In this document: positions 44,254 through 53,679 of the stretch, one piece after another
Layout of the letters: each line of letters begins with the position of its first letter
Position numbering within the stretch: position 1 is the first letter of the stretch
Source of the DNA: an uncultured bacterium
GTDB lineage: Bacteria > Bacillota > Clostridia > Oscillospirales > Oscillospiraceae
Assembly: GCA_947383145.1 (NCBI GenBank)
Contig: CANDCH010000003.1
Coordinates: 62,001 to 126,000, forward strand
DNA: 64,000 bases
Direction: 5' to 3'
The notes under the pieces: model-generated
What the model saw: the letters and a program-made list of their open reading frames with translations, nothing else
The model's database searches: none
Told to the model about the DNA's origin: nothing
Translations under genes and position numbers: made by a program

Positions 44254-44648
44254 ATAGAAGCTCCTTTCCATTGTCTTATCAGGTACTGAACGCCGTAAAC
44301 AGACCAGGCCAGCCCATAGCCCGCCGCCGGGGCAATGCACAGCAGAAGCAGGACGCCCCAGCCCAGGATATCCAAGCCGGAGGCGTTGTACAGACCCGCG
44401 GCAAGCAGGGCTGCCGCGGCCAGCAGCAGAAGGACGGGGATGAGGCGGGGCAAGGGCCGTTTCGCCGTCCGGCAGACCAGAAGCTGGAGAAAAAAGCAGG
44501 GCACGGCGTGGAAGAAAAAGCCCAGGGTCATCCACAGCTCAGGATCGCGCACGGGAACGGCGCCCACCCAGCACAGCATCACAAAGGCGTACAGGGCAGC
44601 GGCGGCGAGGGCGGCGGCAAGCAGGATTTGATTGGCGCGGTTTTTCAT
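44250..44648 (-). CDS. Small four-helix membrane protein
   Basis: 132 residues with four hydrophobic segments (LLAAALAAAALYAFVMLCWV; FFFHAVPCFFLQLLVC; LIPVLLLLAAAALLAAGLYN; GWGVLLLLCIAPAAGYGLAW). Preceded by AAGGAGG. Family not recognised. Its stop overlaps the phosphorylase start, so the two are coupled. Confidence 0.72.
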   Translation of the reverse strand: MKNRANQILLAAALAAAALYAFVMLCWVGAVPVRDPELWMTLGFFFHAVPCFFLQLLVCRTAKRPLPRLIPVLLLLAAAALLAAGLYNASGLDILGWGVLLLLCIAPAAGYGLAWSVYGVQYLIRQWKGASI

Positions 44649-44758
44649 CAAAATGACCTCCTTTTCATTTGGGCGCGACAGGCCATCTTGAGTGTAACAA
44701 ATCCGATTTTTCGCCGCAGCAAAAGGGGGATAGGCGGCCGCTTCGGATGGATAAGCGG

Positions 44759-47422
44759 TCAGTGGCACTCCGCCCAGGTGCGGCCCGCGTTGGCGTCGGC
44801 CACCAGGGGAACCGCCAGCGCCGCCACCCCCTCCATCTCCTCCTGGAGCAGGGCGCGGACCCGGTCCGCCTCCCCCTCGGGGCACTCCACGATGAGCTCG
44901 TCGTGAACCTGGAGCACCAGCCGGGCCTCCAGACCCTCCGCCCGGAGCCGCCCGTCCACCTTAATCATGGCCAGCTTGATGATGTCCGCCGCCGTACCCT
45001 GTATGGGCATGTTCAGGGCCACCCGCTCCCCGAAGGAGCGGGTGTTGAAGTTGGAGCTCTTCAGCTCAGGCAGCCAGCGCCGCCGCCCGTACAGGGTGGA
45101 CACATAGCCGTCCTCCCGGCCCTGGGCCACCACCCGGTCCATATAGGCGCGCACGCCGGAGTAGTGCTCGAAATACTTCTCCATATACTCCTTGGCCTGG
45201 GCCACGGACACGTGGATATCCTCCGACAGGGAGAAGGCGGATATGCCGTACACAATGCCGAAGTTCACCGCCTTGGCGGCGCGGCGCAGCTCCGGGGGCA
45301 CCTGGTCCTGGGGCAGGGAGAACACCTGGGAGGCGGTGACGGTGTGGATGTCCACGCCGCTGTTGAAGCCGTCAATCATGGCCTGGTCGCCGGACATATG
45401 GGCCAGCAGCCGCAGCTCGATCTGGGAGTAGTCCGCGTCCACCAGCACCTTCCCCGCCGGGGCCACGAACATTTTGCGCATCTCCGCCCCCAGGGGGGTG
45501 CGCACGGGGATATTCTGCAAGTTGGGCTCGGTGGAGGACAGCCGCCCGGTGGCGGTGACGGTGTTCTGGAAGCTGGTGTGAATGCGCCCGTCGGCGGCGA
45601 TGACCTTGCCCAGCCCCTCCACATAGGTGGAGTTGAGCTTGGTGAGCTGGCGGTAGTCCAGCACCCGGCCCACGATCTCGTGGCGGGGGCGCAGCTTTTC
45701 CAGCACGTCCACATTGGTGGACCAGCCGGTTTTGGTCTTCTTCACCGGGGGCAGGCCCAGCTTGTCGAACAGGATATGGCCCAGCTGCTTGGGGGAGAGG
45801 ATGTTGAATTTCTCCCCGGCCAGGGCGTAAATCTCCTCCATGAGCACCTCAATGCCGGTCTGGAGCTGCCTGCCGAATTCCGCCAGCGCCTGACTGTCCA
45901 CCAGCACCCCGGCCCGTTCCATCCGGGCCAGCACCGGGCACAGGGGCAGCTCGATGTCCGACAGCACGCTCATGAGGCCCAGCTCCTCCAGCTTGGGCTT
46001 GAACAGGGCGTGGAACGCCTCGATCCAGGCCACGTTTTCGTACCATTCGGTCCGGGCCTTGAGATCGTCGGTCAGGAAGGACAGCTGTTCCTCCTCCTGG
46101 AGGGCCGCCTTCTGCTCCACAGCCTTTTTGAAATAGGACGCCGCCAGTTTTCGGATCTCATAGCTCCCCGCCGTGGGGTCCAGCAGGTAGGCGGCCAGCT
46201 CCGTGTCGAACACAAAGCCGCCGGGTTCCACCCCCTGGTCCAGCAGGGCGCGGCACAGCTCCTTGACGCCGTGGGCCGTTTTTTTGACGGCGGGGCCGAA
46301 CAGGGCCGACAGGGCGGCGTGGTAATCCCCCTCGTATCGGCCGGCGCGGAGGTCGTAGAGGTACGCCTGCCCGCCTTCCTCGCTGACGCTCACCGCCGCC
46401 CCCGACAGGTCCGGCAGAGGCAGGACGGCGGCGCAGTCCGCGCTCTCCCATCTGGCGCGGGCCCTTTCAAAATCCTGGGCGGTAATGACCTCCACAATGT
46501 CCACACGGACCTCGACGGGCTCCTCTCCCTCTGGGGCGGACGCGGGACCGGGGGTGAGCCTCAGCTTGTCAATGAGCTTGCTGAACTCCAATTCCATCAG
46601 CTTTTGATACAAAACAGGCTGGTTATAGGGTTTTCGCACCGTATCCGCAGGATTGAACTCCATGGGGGCGTCCCGGCGGATGACGGCCAGCTCGTAGCTG
46701 AGCCGGGCGTCCGCCTCCCCCTCGGCCAGCTTTTTGACGACGCCGGGCTTGGCGTCGATGTCCGGCAGCTTTTCATAAATGGCGTCCACCGTGCGGTACT
46801 GCCGGACGAGGGCCATGGCGGTCTTCTCTCCCACCCCCCTCACGCCGGGGTAGTTGTCGGAGGAATCTCCCATGAGGGCCTTCAAATCGATCATGTGGAT
46901 GGGGTCGAAGCCGTACTCGGCCCGGAACTCCTCCGGGGCGACGTTTCGGGTGGTGGTCTGGCCCATGCGGGTGGAGACCAGCTTCACGGTGGTGCGCCCG
47001 TCGATGAGCTGGAGGGCGTCCTTGTCCCCGGTGACGATCACCGTTTCGCCCCCCTGCGCCGCGTTCACCCGGGCCATGGTGCCCAGCAGGTCGTCCGCCT
47101 CCCAGCCCTCCAGCTCGTACCGGCGGACGTTCATGGCGTCCAGCACCTCCTTGAGCACGGGCATTTGGACGGCCAGCTCCTCCGGCATCCCCTTGCGCTG
47201 GGCCTTGTACTGGGCAAATGCCTTGTGCCGGAAGGTGGGGGCCCGCAGGTCGAAGGCCACCGCCAAGCCCTCCGGCCGCTCCTCGTCCAGCAGCTTGAGC
47301 AGAATGTTGAGAAAGCCGAAAATGGCGTTGGTGGGCAAGCCCTCCCGGGTGGCCAGATTCTGGCTGACGCCGTAAAAGGCCCGGTTGACAATGGAATTGC
47401 CGTCGATTACCATGAGCTTCAT
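44759..47422 (-). CDS. polA: DNA polymerase I
   Basis: 887 residues. N-terminal 5'-3' exonuclease (LMVIDGNSIVNRAFYGV, WEADDLLGTMARV, ALMGDSSDNYPGVRGVG); a middle 3'-5' exonuclease-like domain that lacks the usual Asp-x-Glu of motif I, so proofreading is probably lost; C-terminal polymerase with motif A LVDADYSQIELRLLAHMSGD, motif B RRAAKAVNFGIVYGIS and motif C LVLQVHDELIVE. The start MKLMVIDG at 47422 follows GAGGTG. Works in repair and Okazaki fragment processing. Confidence 0.97.
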   Translation of the reverse strand: MKLMVIDGNSIVNRAFYGVSQNLATREGLPTNAIFGFLNILLKLLDEERPEGLAVAFDLRAPTFRHKAFAQYKAQRKGMPEELAVQMPVLKEVLDAMNVRRYELEGWEADDLLGTMARVNAAQGGETVIVTGDKDALQLIDGRTTVKLVSTRMGQTTTRNVAPEEFRAEYGFDPIHMIDLKALMGDSSDNYPGVRGVGEKTAMALVRQYRTVDAIYEKLPDIDAKPGVVKKLAEGEADARLSYELAVIRRDAPMEFNPADTVRKPYNQPVLYQKLMELEFSKLIDKLRLTPGPASAPEGEEPVEVRVDIVEVITAQDFERARARWESADCAAVLPLPDLSGAAVSVSEEGGQAYLYDLRAGRYEGDYHAALSALFGPAVKKTAHGVKELCRALLDQGVEPGGFVFDTELAAYLLDPTAGSYEIRKLAASYFKKAVEQKAALQEEEQLSFLTDDLKARTEWYENVAWIEAFHALFKPKLEELGLMSVLSDIELPLCPVLARMERAGVLVDSQALAEFGRQLQTGIEVLMEEIYALAGEKFNILSPKQLGHILFDKLGLPPVKKTKTGWSTNVDVLEKLRPRHEIVGRVLDYRQLTKLNSTYVEGLGKVIAADGRIHTSFQNTVTATGRLSSTEPNLQNIPVRTPLGAEMRKMFVAPAGKVLVDADYSQIELRLLAHMSGDQAMIDGFNSGVDIHTVTASQVFSLPQDQVPPELRRAAKAVNFGIVYGISAFSLSEDIHVSVAQAKEYMEKYFEHYSGVRAYMDRVVAQGREDGYVSTLYGRRRWLPELKSSNFNTRSFGERVALNMPIQGTAADIIKLAMIKVDGRLRAEGLEARLVLQVHDELIVECPEGEADRVRALLQEEMEGVAALAVPLVADANAGRTWAECH

Positions 47423-47456
47423 GGGGGACACCTCATATCGTGATTAAGAATGATAT

Positions 47457-47485
47457 AGTATACCACTTTTTCGGGGCGGAAGCAA
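47457..47485 (-). promoter_or_regulatory. polA promoter
   Basis: Reverse strand TTGCTT (47480-47485), 17 bases, TATACT (47457-47462) with extended TG. Confidence 0.72.
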
Positions 47486-47657
47486 GCGGGATGGGAGAGG
47501 TTTCCGGCGGCGCGGCGCGGGAGCGCTGTACAAAGCGGGCGCCGCGCTCTTCCTGGGCGGGGGATTCCCCGGCCGGCTTGCCTGTCCAATTGGCCTGCCG
47601 GACCTGCGCAGGACATAAATTTTCCCCAAAGGACCGCGGGATTTGCGGGGTTCCCCG

Positions 47658-47686
47658 TTGCTTTTTTTGTGGAGTTGGGGTAAAAT
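47658..47686 (+). promoter_or_regulatory. nadE promoter
   Basis: TTGCTT (47658-47663), 17 bases, TAAAAT (47681-47686). The rest of 47486-47657 between the divergent promoters shows no gene. Confidence 0.65.
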
Positions 47687-47754
47687 ACCGCAGAAGCGCG
47701 CAGCCGCCGCGAACAGGCGCGGCGGAACGGAACTGACAAAGGGGGCCGGTTTTT

Positions 47755-49686
47755 ATGAGAGACGGCTTTGTGAAGGCGGCGGCGGGCACGCCCAAGATAC
47801 GGGTGGCCGACTGCGATTACAACGCGGGGCAGATCATCTCCCTGATGAAAGAGGCGGCGGCCCAGGGTGTAAAGGTGTTGGCCCTGCCGGAGCTGTGCGT
47901 CACCGGGTACACCTGCGGGGACCTGTTTTTGCAGGACGCCCTGCTGGACGGGGCGGAGCGGGCGCTGGGGCGGATTTTGGAGGAGACGGAGGAGCTGGAC
48001 ATGCTCACCGCCCTGGGTATGCCGGTGCGGTATCAAAACAAGCTGTATAACTGCGCCGTTGTAATACAAAACGGAGAGATTCTTGGCGCGGTTCCCAAAA
48101 CGCATATTCCCGCCTACGGGGAATTTTACGAGTCCCGCTGGTTTACCGCCGGGGAATTGGGAACAAAGCTGTTCCAAGCCAAGGGGCTTGCCCTGTGCGG
48201 CAATGACGTTCCCTTTCACACGAAACAGGTATTCTGCTGCGCGGACTTTCCCAATTTTTCCGTTGGCGTGGAAATCTGCGAAGACCTGTGGGCGGTGGAG
48301 CCGCCCTCCAACGCGCTGATTCAGGCGGGGGCCACGCTGATCCTGAACCTGTCGGCTTCCGATGAGCTGGCGGGCAAGGCCGCCTACCGCCGCCAATTGG
48401 TGCTGAGCCAATCCGCCCGCCTTTGCTGCGGCTATATCTACGCGGACGCCGGGGAAGGGGAATCTACCACCGATATGGTCTTTTCTGGCCACAACATGAT
48501 CGCGGAAAACGGCGCGATGCTGGCGGAGAGGCGATTTGCCACCGGGCTGACGGTCAGCGAGATCGACGTGGACCGGCTGGCCTATGAGCGGCGGAGGGTT
48601 AATACCTTCCCGGTGGGGGACACCAGTCCCGCCAGCGAATTCCACTGCTTCAGATTTGACATGGCGCCCGCCGAGACATCCCTCACCCGTCCCGTGTCTC
48701 CCGACCCCTTCATCCCCGCCGATGCCGGGGACCGGGCCGAGCGGTGCGAGGAGATTTTGACCATCGCCGCCCTGGGCCTCAAAAAGCGGCTGGAGCACAC
48801 CAATGCCTCCTGCGCCGTGGTGGGGCTTTCCGGCGGACTGGACTCCACTCTGGCCATTCTCATCACCGCCAAGGCCTTCGACCTGTTGGGCCGGGACCGG
48901 AAGGGGATTTTGGCCGTCACCATGCCCTGCTTCGGCACCACCCGCCGCACCCGCTCCAACGCCGAACTCCTGGCCGCGGAGCTGGGCGCGGACTTCCGGG
49001 AGGTGAACATAGGCGCGGCGGTGCGACAGCACTTCGCCGACATCGGCCAGTCCATGGAGGACCAGTCCGTGACCTTTGAGAACGCCCAGGCCCGGGAGCG
49101 CACCCAGGTGCTCATGGACCTGGCAAACCAGCGGGGGGGACTGGTCGTCGGCACCGGCGACCTCAGCGAGCTGGCCCTGGGCTGGGCCACCTACAACGGG
49201 GACCATATGTCCATGTACGCCGTCAACGCGTCCATCCCCAAGACGCTGGTGCGCCATTTGGTTGCGTGGGAGGCGGAACGTCTGGGCGGGCGGGCCGGGG
49301 AGGTGCTCCGGGACATTTTGGACACCCCGGTGTCCCCGGAGCTGCTCCCCCCGAAGGATGGGGAGATCGCCCAGCGGACCGAGGACTTGGTGGGGCCCTA
49401 TGAGCTCCATGATTTCTACCTGTATTACGCCGTCCGCTGGGGCTTTCCGCCCCGCAAGGTGCTCCGTCTCGCCGCCAGGGCGTTCAAAGGGCGTTACCAG
49501 GAGGAGACGCTGCTGAAGTGGCTGAAAAGCTTTTACCGGCGGTTCTTTTCCCAGCAGTTCAAGCGGTCCTGCCTGCCCGACGGGCCCAAGGTGGGGTCGG
49601 TGGCGCTGTCCCCCCGGGGCGACTGGCGGATGCCCAGCGACGCGGTGGCGAAGCTGTGGCTGGACGAGTTAGAGGAAATCCAATAA
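47755..49686 (+). CDS. nadE: Glutamine-dependent NAD+ synthetase
   Basis: 643 residues. N-terminal nitrilase-type glutaminase with the Glu-Lys-Cys triad in LALPELCVTGYTCG, GAVPKTHIPAYGEF and VGVEICEDLWAV; C-terminal synthetase with the PP-loop VVGLSGGLDSTLAILI and VVGTGDLSELALGWATYNGD. Converts deamido-NAD to NAD with glutamine as nitrogen donor. The last ~19 codons are the first copy of a 199-bp tandem repeat, so the present C-terminus (LWLDELEEIQ) may be recent. Confidence 0.96.
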   Translation: MRDGFVKAAAGTPKIRVADCDYNAGQIISLMKEAAAQGVKVLALPELCVTGYTCGDLFLQDALLDGAERALGRILEETEELDMLTALGMPVRYQNKLYNCAVVIQNGEILGAVPKTHIPAYGEFYESRWFTAGELGTKLFQAKGLALCGNDVPFHTKQVFCCADFPNFSVGVEICEDLWAVEPPSNALIQAGATLILNLSASDELAGKAAYRRQLVLSQSARLCCGYIYADAGEGESTTDMVFSGHNMIAENGAMLAERRFATGLTVSEIDVDRLAYERRRVNTFPVGDTSPASEFHCFRFDMAPAETSLTRPVSPDPFIPADAGDRAERCEEILTIAALGLKKRLEHTNASCAVVGLSGGLDSTLAILITAKAFDLLGRDRKGILAVTMPCFGTTRRTRSNAELLAAELGADFREVNIGAAVRQHFADIGQSMEDQSVTFENAQARERTQVLMDLANQRGGLVVGTGDLSELALGWATYNGDHMSMYAVNASIPKTLVRHLVAWEAERLGGRAGEVLRDILDTPVSPELLPPKDGEIAQRTEDLVGPYELHDFYLYYAVRWGFPPRKVLRLAARAFKGRYQEETLLKWLKSFYRRFFSQQFKRSCLPDGPKVGSVALSPRGDWRMPSDAVAKLWLDELEEIQ

Positions 49687-50080
49687 GATGATACAGCGCC
49701 AGCCAGTCGCCCAATGGGGCCCCCACAAAGCCGTTCTTTGGCTTTGTGGGGAGAGGAGGCACAGCGAAATGTGTGAGCTATGGCCGCAGGCCGAAGCGAA
49801 GGATATGGAGCTTGTGCCGGCGAGGCGGATGCCCAGCGGCGCGGTGGCGAAGCTGTGGCTGGACGAGTTAGAGGAAATCCAATAAGATGATACAGCGCCA
49901 GCCAGTCGCCCAATGGGGCCCCCACAAAGCCGTTCTTTGGCTTTGTGGGGAGAGGAGGCACAGCGAAATGTGTGAGCTATGGCCGCAGGCCGAAGCGAAG
50001 GATATGGAGCTTGTGCCGGCGAGGCGGATGCCCAGCGGCGCCTCGGCAAAATTATGGCTGGATGAACTGGAGGCCCTGTA
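49625..50080 (+). repeat. Tandem 199-bp repeat carrying copies of the nadE 3' end
   Basis: Units at 49625-49823 and 49824-50022 are nearly identical, followed by a partial diverged third start at 50023-50080. Each begins with the end of nadE (RMPSxAxAKLWLDELE and a stop) and continues with a spacer that contains a CCCACAAAGCC/GGCTTTGTGGG hairpin and short frames beginning MIQRQPVAQWGPHKAV. Only the first copy is part of nadE. The partial third copy (ending DELEAL) may be the ancestral gene end. Confidence 0.88.
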
Positions 50081-50130
50081 GGCGCGGAGCATGTCCGCTT
50101 CCGCGTGATACGACATTTTGAGGTGATCTC

Positions 50131-50724
50131 ATGAACATTCTCATCGACCTGTTTCTCACCTTCGCCCGGATCGGGGTGTGTACCTTTGGCGGCGGCCTTG
50201 CCATGCTGCCCATCCTCCAGCGGGAGCTGGTGGAAAACAAGCGGTGGGCCACGGAGGAGGAGCTGGCCGACTACTACGCGGTGGGCCAGTGCACCCCCGG
50301 CGTCATCGCGGTGAACACCGCCACCTTTGTGGGCCGCAGTCAGGCGGGGCTCATGGGAGGGGTTCTGGCCACCTTGGGGGTGGTGTTTCCCTCCGTCGTC
50401 ATCATTTTGGTCATTGCTGCCTTTTTGAAAAATTTTATGCACATCGCCTGGGTGGTCCACGCCTTCAACGGCGTTCGGGCCGGGGTGGCGGCCCTCATTT
50501 TGTCCAGCGTGGTCAAGCTGTTCAAGAGCTCCGTGACCGACTGGCCCACCCGGATCATTTACGCCGTGGTGCTGCTGCTGGCTGCGGCGGGCGCCTTCCT
50601 GCCCCTGCCTGACGGCGCCTTGGGCGCGGCGCTGGGCTTTGTCCTGTCCCCGGTGTGCCTGGTGGTGGCCGCCGGCGCCGCCGGACTGGGCGTCCGGGCG
50701 GCCAAGGGAGGGCTGAAGAAATGA
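50131..50724 (+). CDS. Chromate transporter subunit (half-size CHR protein)
   Basis: 197 residues, about five to six membrane helices. CHR-family features RIGVCTFGGGLAMLPILQRE and VGQCTPGVIAVNTATFVG, with LGVVFPSVVIILVIAAF. Half-size members work as pairs. The second half-size gene overlaps its stop (ATGA). Chromate, sulfate or another anion as substrate cannot be told from sequence. Confidence 0.9.
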   Translation: MNILIDLFLTFARIGVCTFGGGLAMLPILQRELVENKRWATEEELADYYAVGQCTPGVIAVNTATFVGRSQAGLMGGVLATLGVVFPSVVIILVIAAFLKNFMHIAWVVHAFNGVRAGVAALILSSVVKLFKSSVTDWPTRIIYAVVLLLAAAGAFLPLPDGALGAALGFVLSPVCLVVAAGAAGLGVRAAKGGLKK

Positions 50725-51290
50725 CGCTGCTGAAATTGTTTTTCGAGTTCTGCCGGGTGGGCCTGTTCGCCGTGGGCGGAGGGCTGGCCACCATCCCCTT
50801 TCTCACCGACCTGGGGGAGCGCACCGGCTGGTTTACCTCCGGCCAGCTGGCCGACATGATCGCCATCTCCGAATCCACCCCCGGCCCCATGGGGGTGAAC
50901 ATGGCCACCTATGTGGGGTTCACCACGGCGGGGGTGCCGGGGGGCGCCGCCGCCACCCTGGGGCTCATCTTTCCCTCGGTGGTCATCATTCTCGTCATCG
51001 CCGGGTTTCTGGAGAAATTCCGCCGGTCCAAAGCGGTGGAGGGCGTGTTTTACGGCCTGCGGGCGGCTTCGGTGGCGCTGATCAGCGCCGCGCTGCTCCA
51101 GGTGGCCAAAATCGCCCTGTTCCGCCCCGCCCAGGCGGGGGAGAGCGCCTTCCTCCTCTACCCCAACGTGACGGCGATTTTGCTGGCCGCGGTTATTTTT
51201 GCGCTGGCGAAGTTTACGCCGCTGAAAAAGCTGCACCCGGTCTGCTTCATCGGGCTGGCGGCGCTGGCGGGGATTGTATTCCAGATGTAG
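50721..51290 (+). CDS. Chromate transporter subunit, second half
   Basis: 189 residues. RVGLFAVGGGLATIPFLTDL, SESTPGPMGVNMATYVG and LGLIFPSVVIILVIAGF are the CHR pattern of the partner upstream, from which it probably arose by duplication. The pair would form the antiparallel complex. Confidence 0.9.
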   Translation: MTLLKLFFEFCRVGLFAVGGGLATIPFLTDLGERTGWFTSGQLADMIAISESTPGPMGVNMATYVGFTTAGVPGGAAATLGLIFPSVVIILVIAGFLEKFRRSKAVEGVFYGLRAASVALISAALLQVAKIALFRPAQAGESAFLLYPNVTAILLAAVIFALAKFTPLKKLHPVCFIGLAALAGIVFQM

Positions 51291-51311
51291 CGGCATGCGG
51301 CCACAAAATCC

Positions 51312-51340
51312 TTGCATTTTTGCCGCACTCCTGCTATGAT
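51312..51340 (+). promoter_or_regulatory. Promoter of chemoreceptor gene
   Basis: TTGCAT (51312-51317), 17 bases, TATGAT (51335-51340). Confidence 0.65.
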
Positions 51341-51425
51341 AATGCTGTAATTGCGGCGTTTTCCAGGGTTTTCCTTTTGCGGAGGGCGCGGTGCAGATCA
51401 TGAAAGCGAAAGAGGGAGTTTCGCA

Positions 51426-53432
51426 ATGAAAGTGAAGGAAAGAAAGCCGGCCCAGGCCGGCGCGGAGGCAAAGCGGGGCATGGGCGTCACGGGGAAGCTG
51501 GTGTTCGCGACGGTGGCCAGCGCGGTGCTGGCGCTGGCCGCGCTGCTGGCGGTGGTGTATGTTCAGATGTCCGGCGCCCTGCTGGACAAGAGCGAGAACC
51601 TGCTGCTGACCACCACGGAGCGGACGCTTCAGGAGACCAGGGCGTGGATGAACAGCACGCTGACCATGCTGGAGACCCAGCGCGACACCATTGAGTATGA
51701 GGACATGGACGTACCCGCCCTGCGGGAGTACATCCGGCATACCGTGGACCAGAACGAGGCCTATCCCGCCGGACTGTACGTGGCGCTCACCGATGGGTCG
51801 CTGTACCACGCGTCCTTTGTGCCCGGGCCGGAGTTCAACGCCCTGTCCAAAAGCTGGTATCAGGACGGCGTGGCCTCCCAGGCGTTTATCCTGGGCGACG
51901 TGTATTTTGACGAGGACAGCCAATCCTACGTGGTGGGCGCCTCGGGAATGCTGAAAAACGCCGACGGCTCGGTGCGGGGCGTGGCGGCGGCGGACGTGTA
52001 CCTGGATTCCATCTCCAAAATCGTCAGCGGCATTCAGATTGAGGACACCGGCGGCATCTTCCTGGTGGACACCCGGACGGACACCATCATCGGCCACCGG
52101 GACCCGGAGATCACCGGCAAAAAGCTCAGCGAGCTGGACACCGGCGTTTACGCCTATGCCAGCGGGCAGATTCAGGCGGGGAAAACCGGCCTGACCCTGG
52201 ACGGGGGAACCTATGTGCAGGTGGCCCGGGTGCCGGGCAGCGACTGGACGGCGGTGGCCTATGTGTCCCAGAGCGAGGTGCTGGCGGAGCTCCATCAGCT
52301 CACCGCCATTATGCTGGCGGTGGCCGTGCTGGCGGTGGCGGTCCTCACCCTTCTGGTGGTGATCCAGGTGCGGCGCATCATCGGCCGCCCGGTGGCCGAG
52401 CTGAGTCAGGCCGCCACCCGCATCGCCGAGGGCGAGCTGGACCAGGCCATCCATTACCACTCCAAGGATGAGCTGGGGGTGCTGGCGGACGACTTCAACC
52501 GGGTCACTGTCCGCCTGCGCGACTATGTCACCTACATCAATGAGATTGCCGCCAAGCTGCGGGAGATCGCGGGCGGAAACCTTGCCTTCACCCTGGAGCA
52601 GGAGTACACCGGGGAGTTCTCCAAAATCAAGGATTCTCTGGACGAGATCTCCTGCCAGCTCAACGGCGTGATGGGGCAGCTCAGCGCCGCCTCCCGGGAC
52701 GTGGCGGCGGGGGCGGAGCAGGTGTCCAGCGGTTCCATGGAGCTGTCCCAGGGCTCCACGGAGCAGGCCGCGGAGGTGGAGGCGCTGGCCGGGCACATCA
52801 ACTTGGTGTCCGAGAGCGTTCACCGCATCGCCCAGGGAGCCCAGCGGGCCAGCGAGCTCTCCCGGGAGGTGAAGGACGGGCTGGTGGTGAGCAACGGCAA
52901 AATGCAGAACCTGACGGGGCTGATCCAGCGCATCAGCGACCGGTCCACCGAAATTCACCGCATTGTGAAGATCATCGAGGACATCGCGTTCCAGACCAAC
53001 ATTCTGGCGCTGAACGCCGCCGTGGAGGCCGCCCGGGCCGGAGAGGCCGGGAAGGGCTTCGCGGTGGTGGCCGACGAGGTGCGGATGCTGGCGGGCAAGT
53101 CCTCCGCGGCGGCGAAGGAGACCACGGCGCTCCTGGGCGAGACGGTGGACGCCATGGCCGAGGGGGCCCGGGCCGCCCAGGATACGTCGGAGTCCATGCT
53201 GGCGGCGGTGGAGCACGCCGACGAGATGGGCAAGCTGGTGGACGGCATCGCCGAGTACACTCAGGAGCAGTCGGACAACGCGGCGGAGATCACCCAGGGC
53301 ATCGAGCAGATTTCCAACGTGGTGCAGACGAACGTGGCCACGGCGGAGACCAGCGCCGCCGCCAGCGAGGAGCTGTCCAGCCAGGCGGCCATGCTCCGGG
53401 AGCTGGTGTCCCGGTTCCGGCTGAAGGACTGA
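51426..53432 (+). CDS. Methyl-accepting chemotaxis protein
   Basis: 668 residues from the ATG at 51426 (AGAGGGAG upstream). One membrane helix at ~25-45, a dCache-like extracellular sensor (~50-295) with [18 protein letters not shown] and [14 protein letters not shown], a second helix, HAMP (~325-375), and a signalling hairpin with [20 protein letters not shown] and [20 protein letters not shown]. Ligand unknown; the sensor type often binds amino acids. No other chemotaxis gene is in the window. Confidence 0.94.
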   Translation: MKVKERKPAQAGAEAKRGMGVTGKLVFATVASAVLALAALLAVVYVQMSGALLDKSENLLLTTTERTLQETRAWMNSTLTMLETQRDTIEYEDMDVPALREYIRHTVDQNEAYPAGLYVALTDGSLYHASFVPGPEFNALSKSWYQDGVASQAFILGDVYFDEDSQSYVVGASGMLKNADGSVRGVAAADVYLDSISKIVSGIQIEDTGGIFLVDTRTDTIIGHRDPEITGKKLSELDTGVYAYASGQIQAGKTGLTLDGGTYVQVARVPGSDWTAVAYVSQSEVLAELHQLTAIMLAVAVLAVAVLTLLVVIQVRRIIGRPVAELSQAATRIAEGELDQAIHYHSKDELGVLADDFNRVTVRLRDYVTYINEIAAKLREIAGGNLAFTLEQEYTGEFSKIKDSLDEISCQLNGVMGQLSAASRDVAAGAEQVSSGSMELSQGSTEQAAEVEALAGHINLVSESVHRIAQGAQRASELSREVKDGLVVSNGKMQNLTGLIQRISDRSTEIHRIVKIIEDIAFQTNILALNAAVEAARAGEAGKGFAVVADEVRMLAGKSSAAAKETTALLGETVDAMAEGARAAQDTSESMLAAVEHADEMGKLVDGIAEYTQEQSDNAAEITQGIEQISNVVQTNVATAETSAAASEELSSQAAMLRELVSRFRLKD

Positions 53433-53438
53433 CAGCCG

Positions 53439-53480
53439 TCCGGCAATCCCCGGCGCGGGGGCGCGCCGGGGATTGCCGGA
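53439..53480 (+). terminator. Hairpin after chemoreceptor gene
   Basis: TCCGGCAATCCCCGGCGCG and its complement form a long stem seven bases after the stop; no clear U run follows. Confidence 0.6.
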
Positions 53481-53516
53481 CAGAGTGGAATTTTCCCGGG
53501 GACGGCAAAAGAACGA

Positions 53517-53545
53517 TTGACTTTTATTCCAAGCCAACCTATAAT
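53517..53545 (+). promoter_or_regulatory. Promoter of the NifU-like/GGGtGRT operon
   Basis: TTGACT (53517-53522), 17 bases, TATAAT (53540-53545). The untranslated leader is ~130 bases. Confidence 0.78.
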
Positions 53546-53679
53546 GAACCGATGGGAAGGGCGTTTTCCCAAGGCCCAGTGCCTGAACCGCTTTTAAGCC
53601 GGTGTCTTCTGTGATGGCGACCGTCCTGGAGCGCAGTGGCTTTTTTGCTGTAAAACATGAAAAATTAGGAGGTATTGGC

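Noticed and set aside
44669-47443. Open frame of 924 codons on the plus strand
   Set aside because: Antisense shadow of polA, same reasons.
49688-50081. 65-codon frames beginning MIQRQPVAQW in the nadE repeats
   Set aside because: They exist only because the repeat ends copy the nadE 3' end; no ribosome site precedes the ATG, so they are treated as repeat content.
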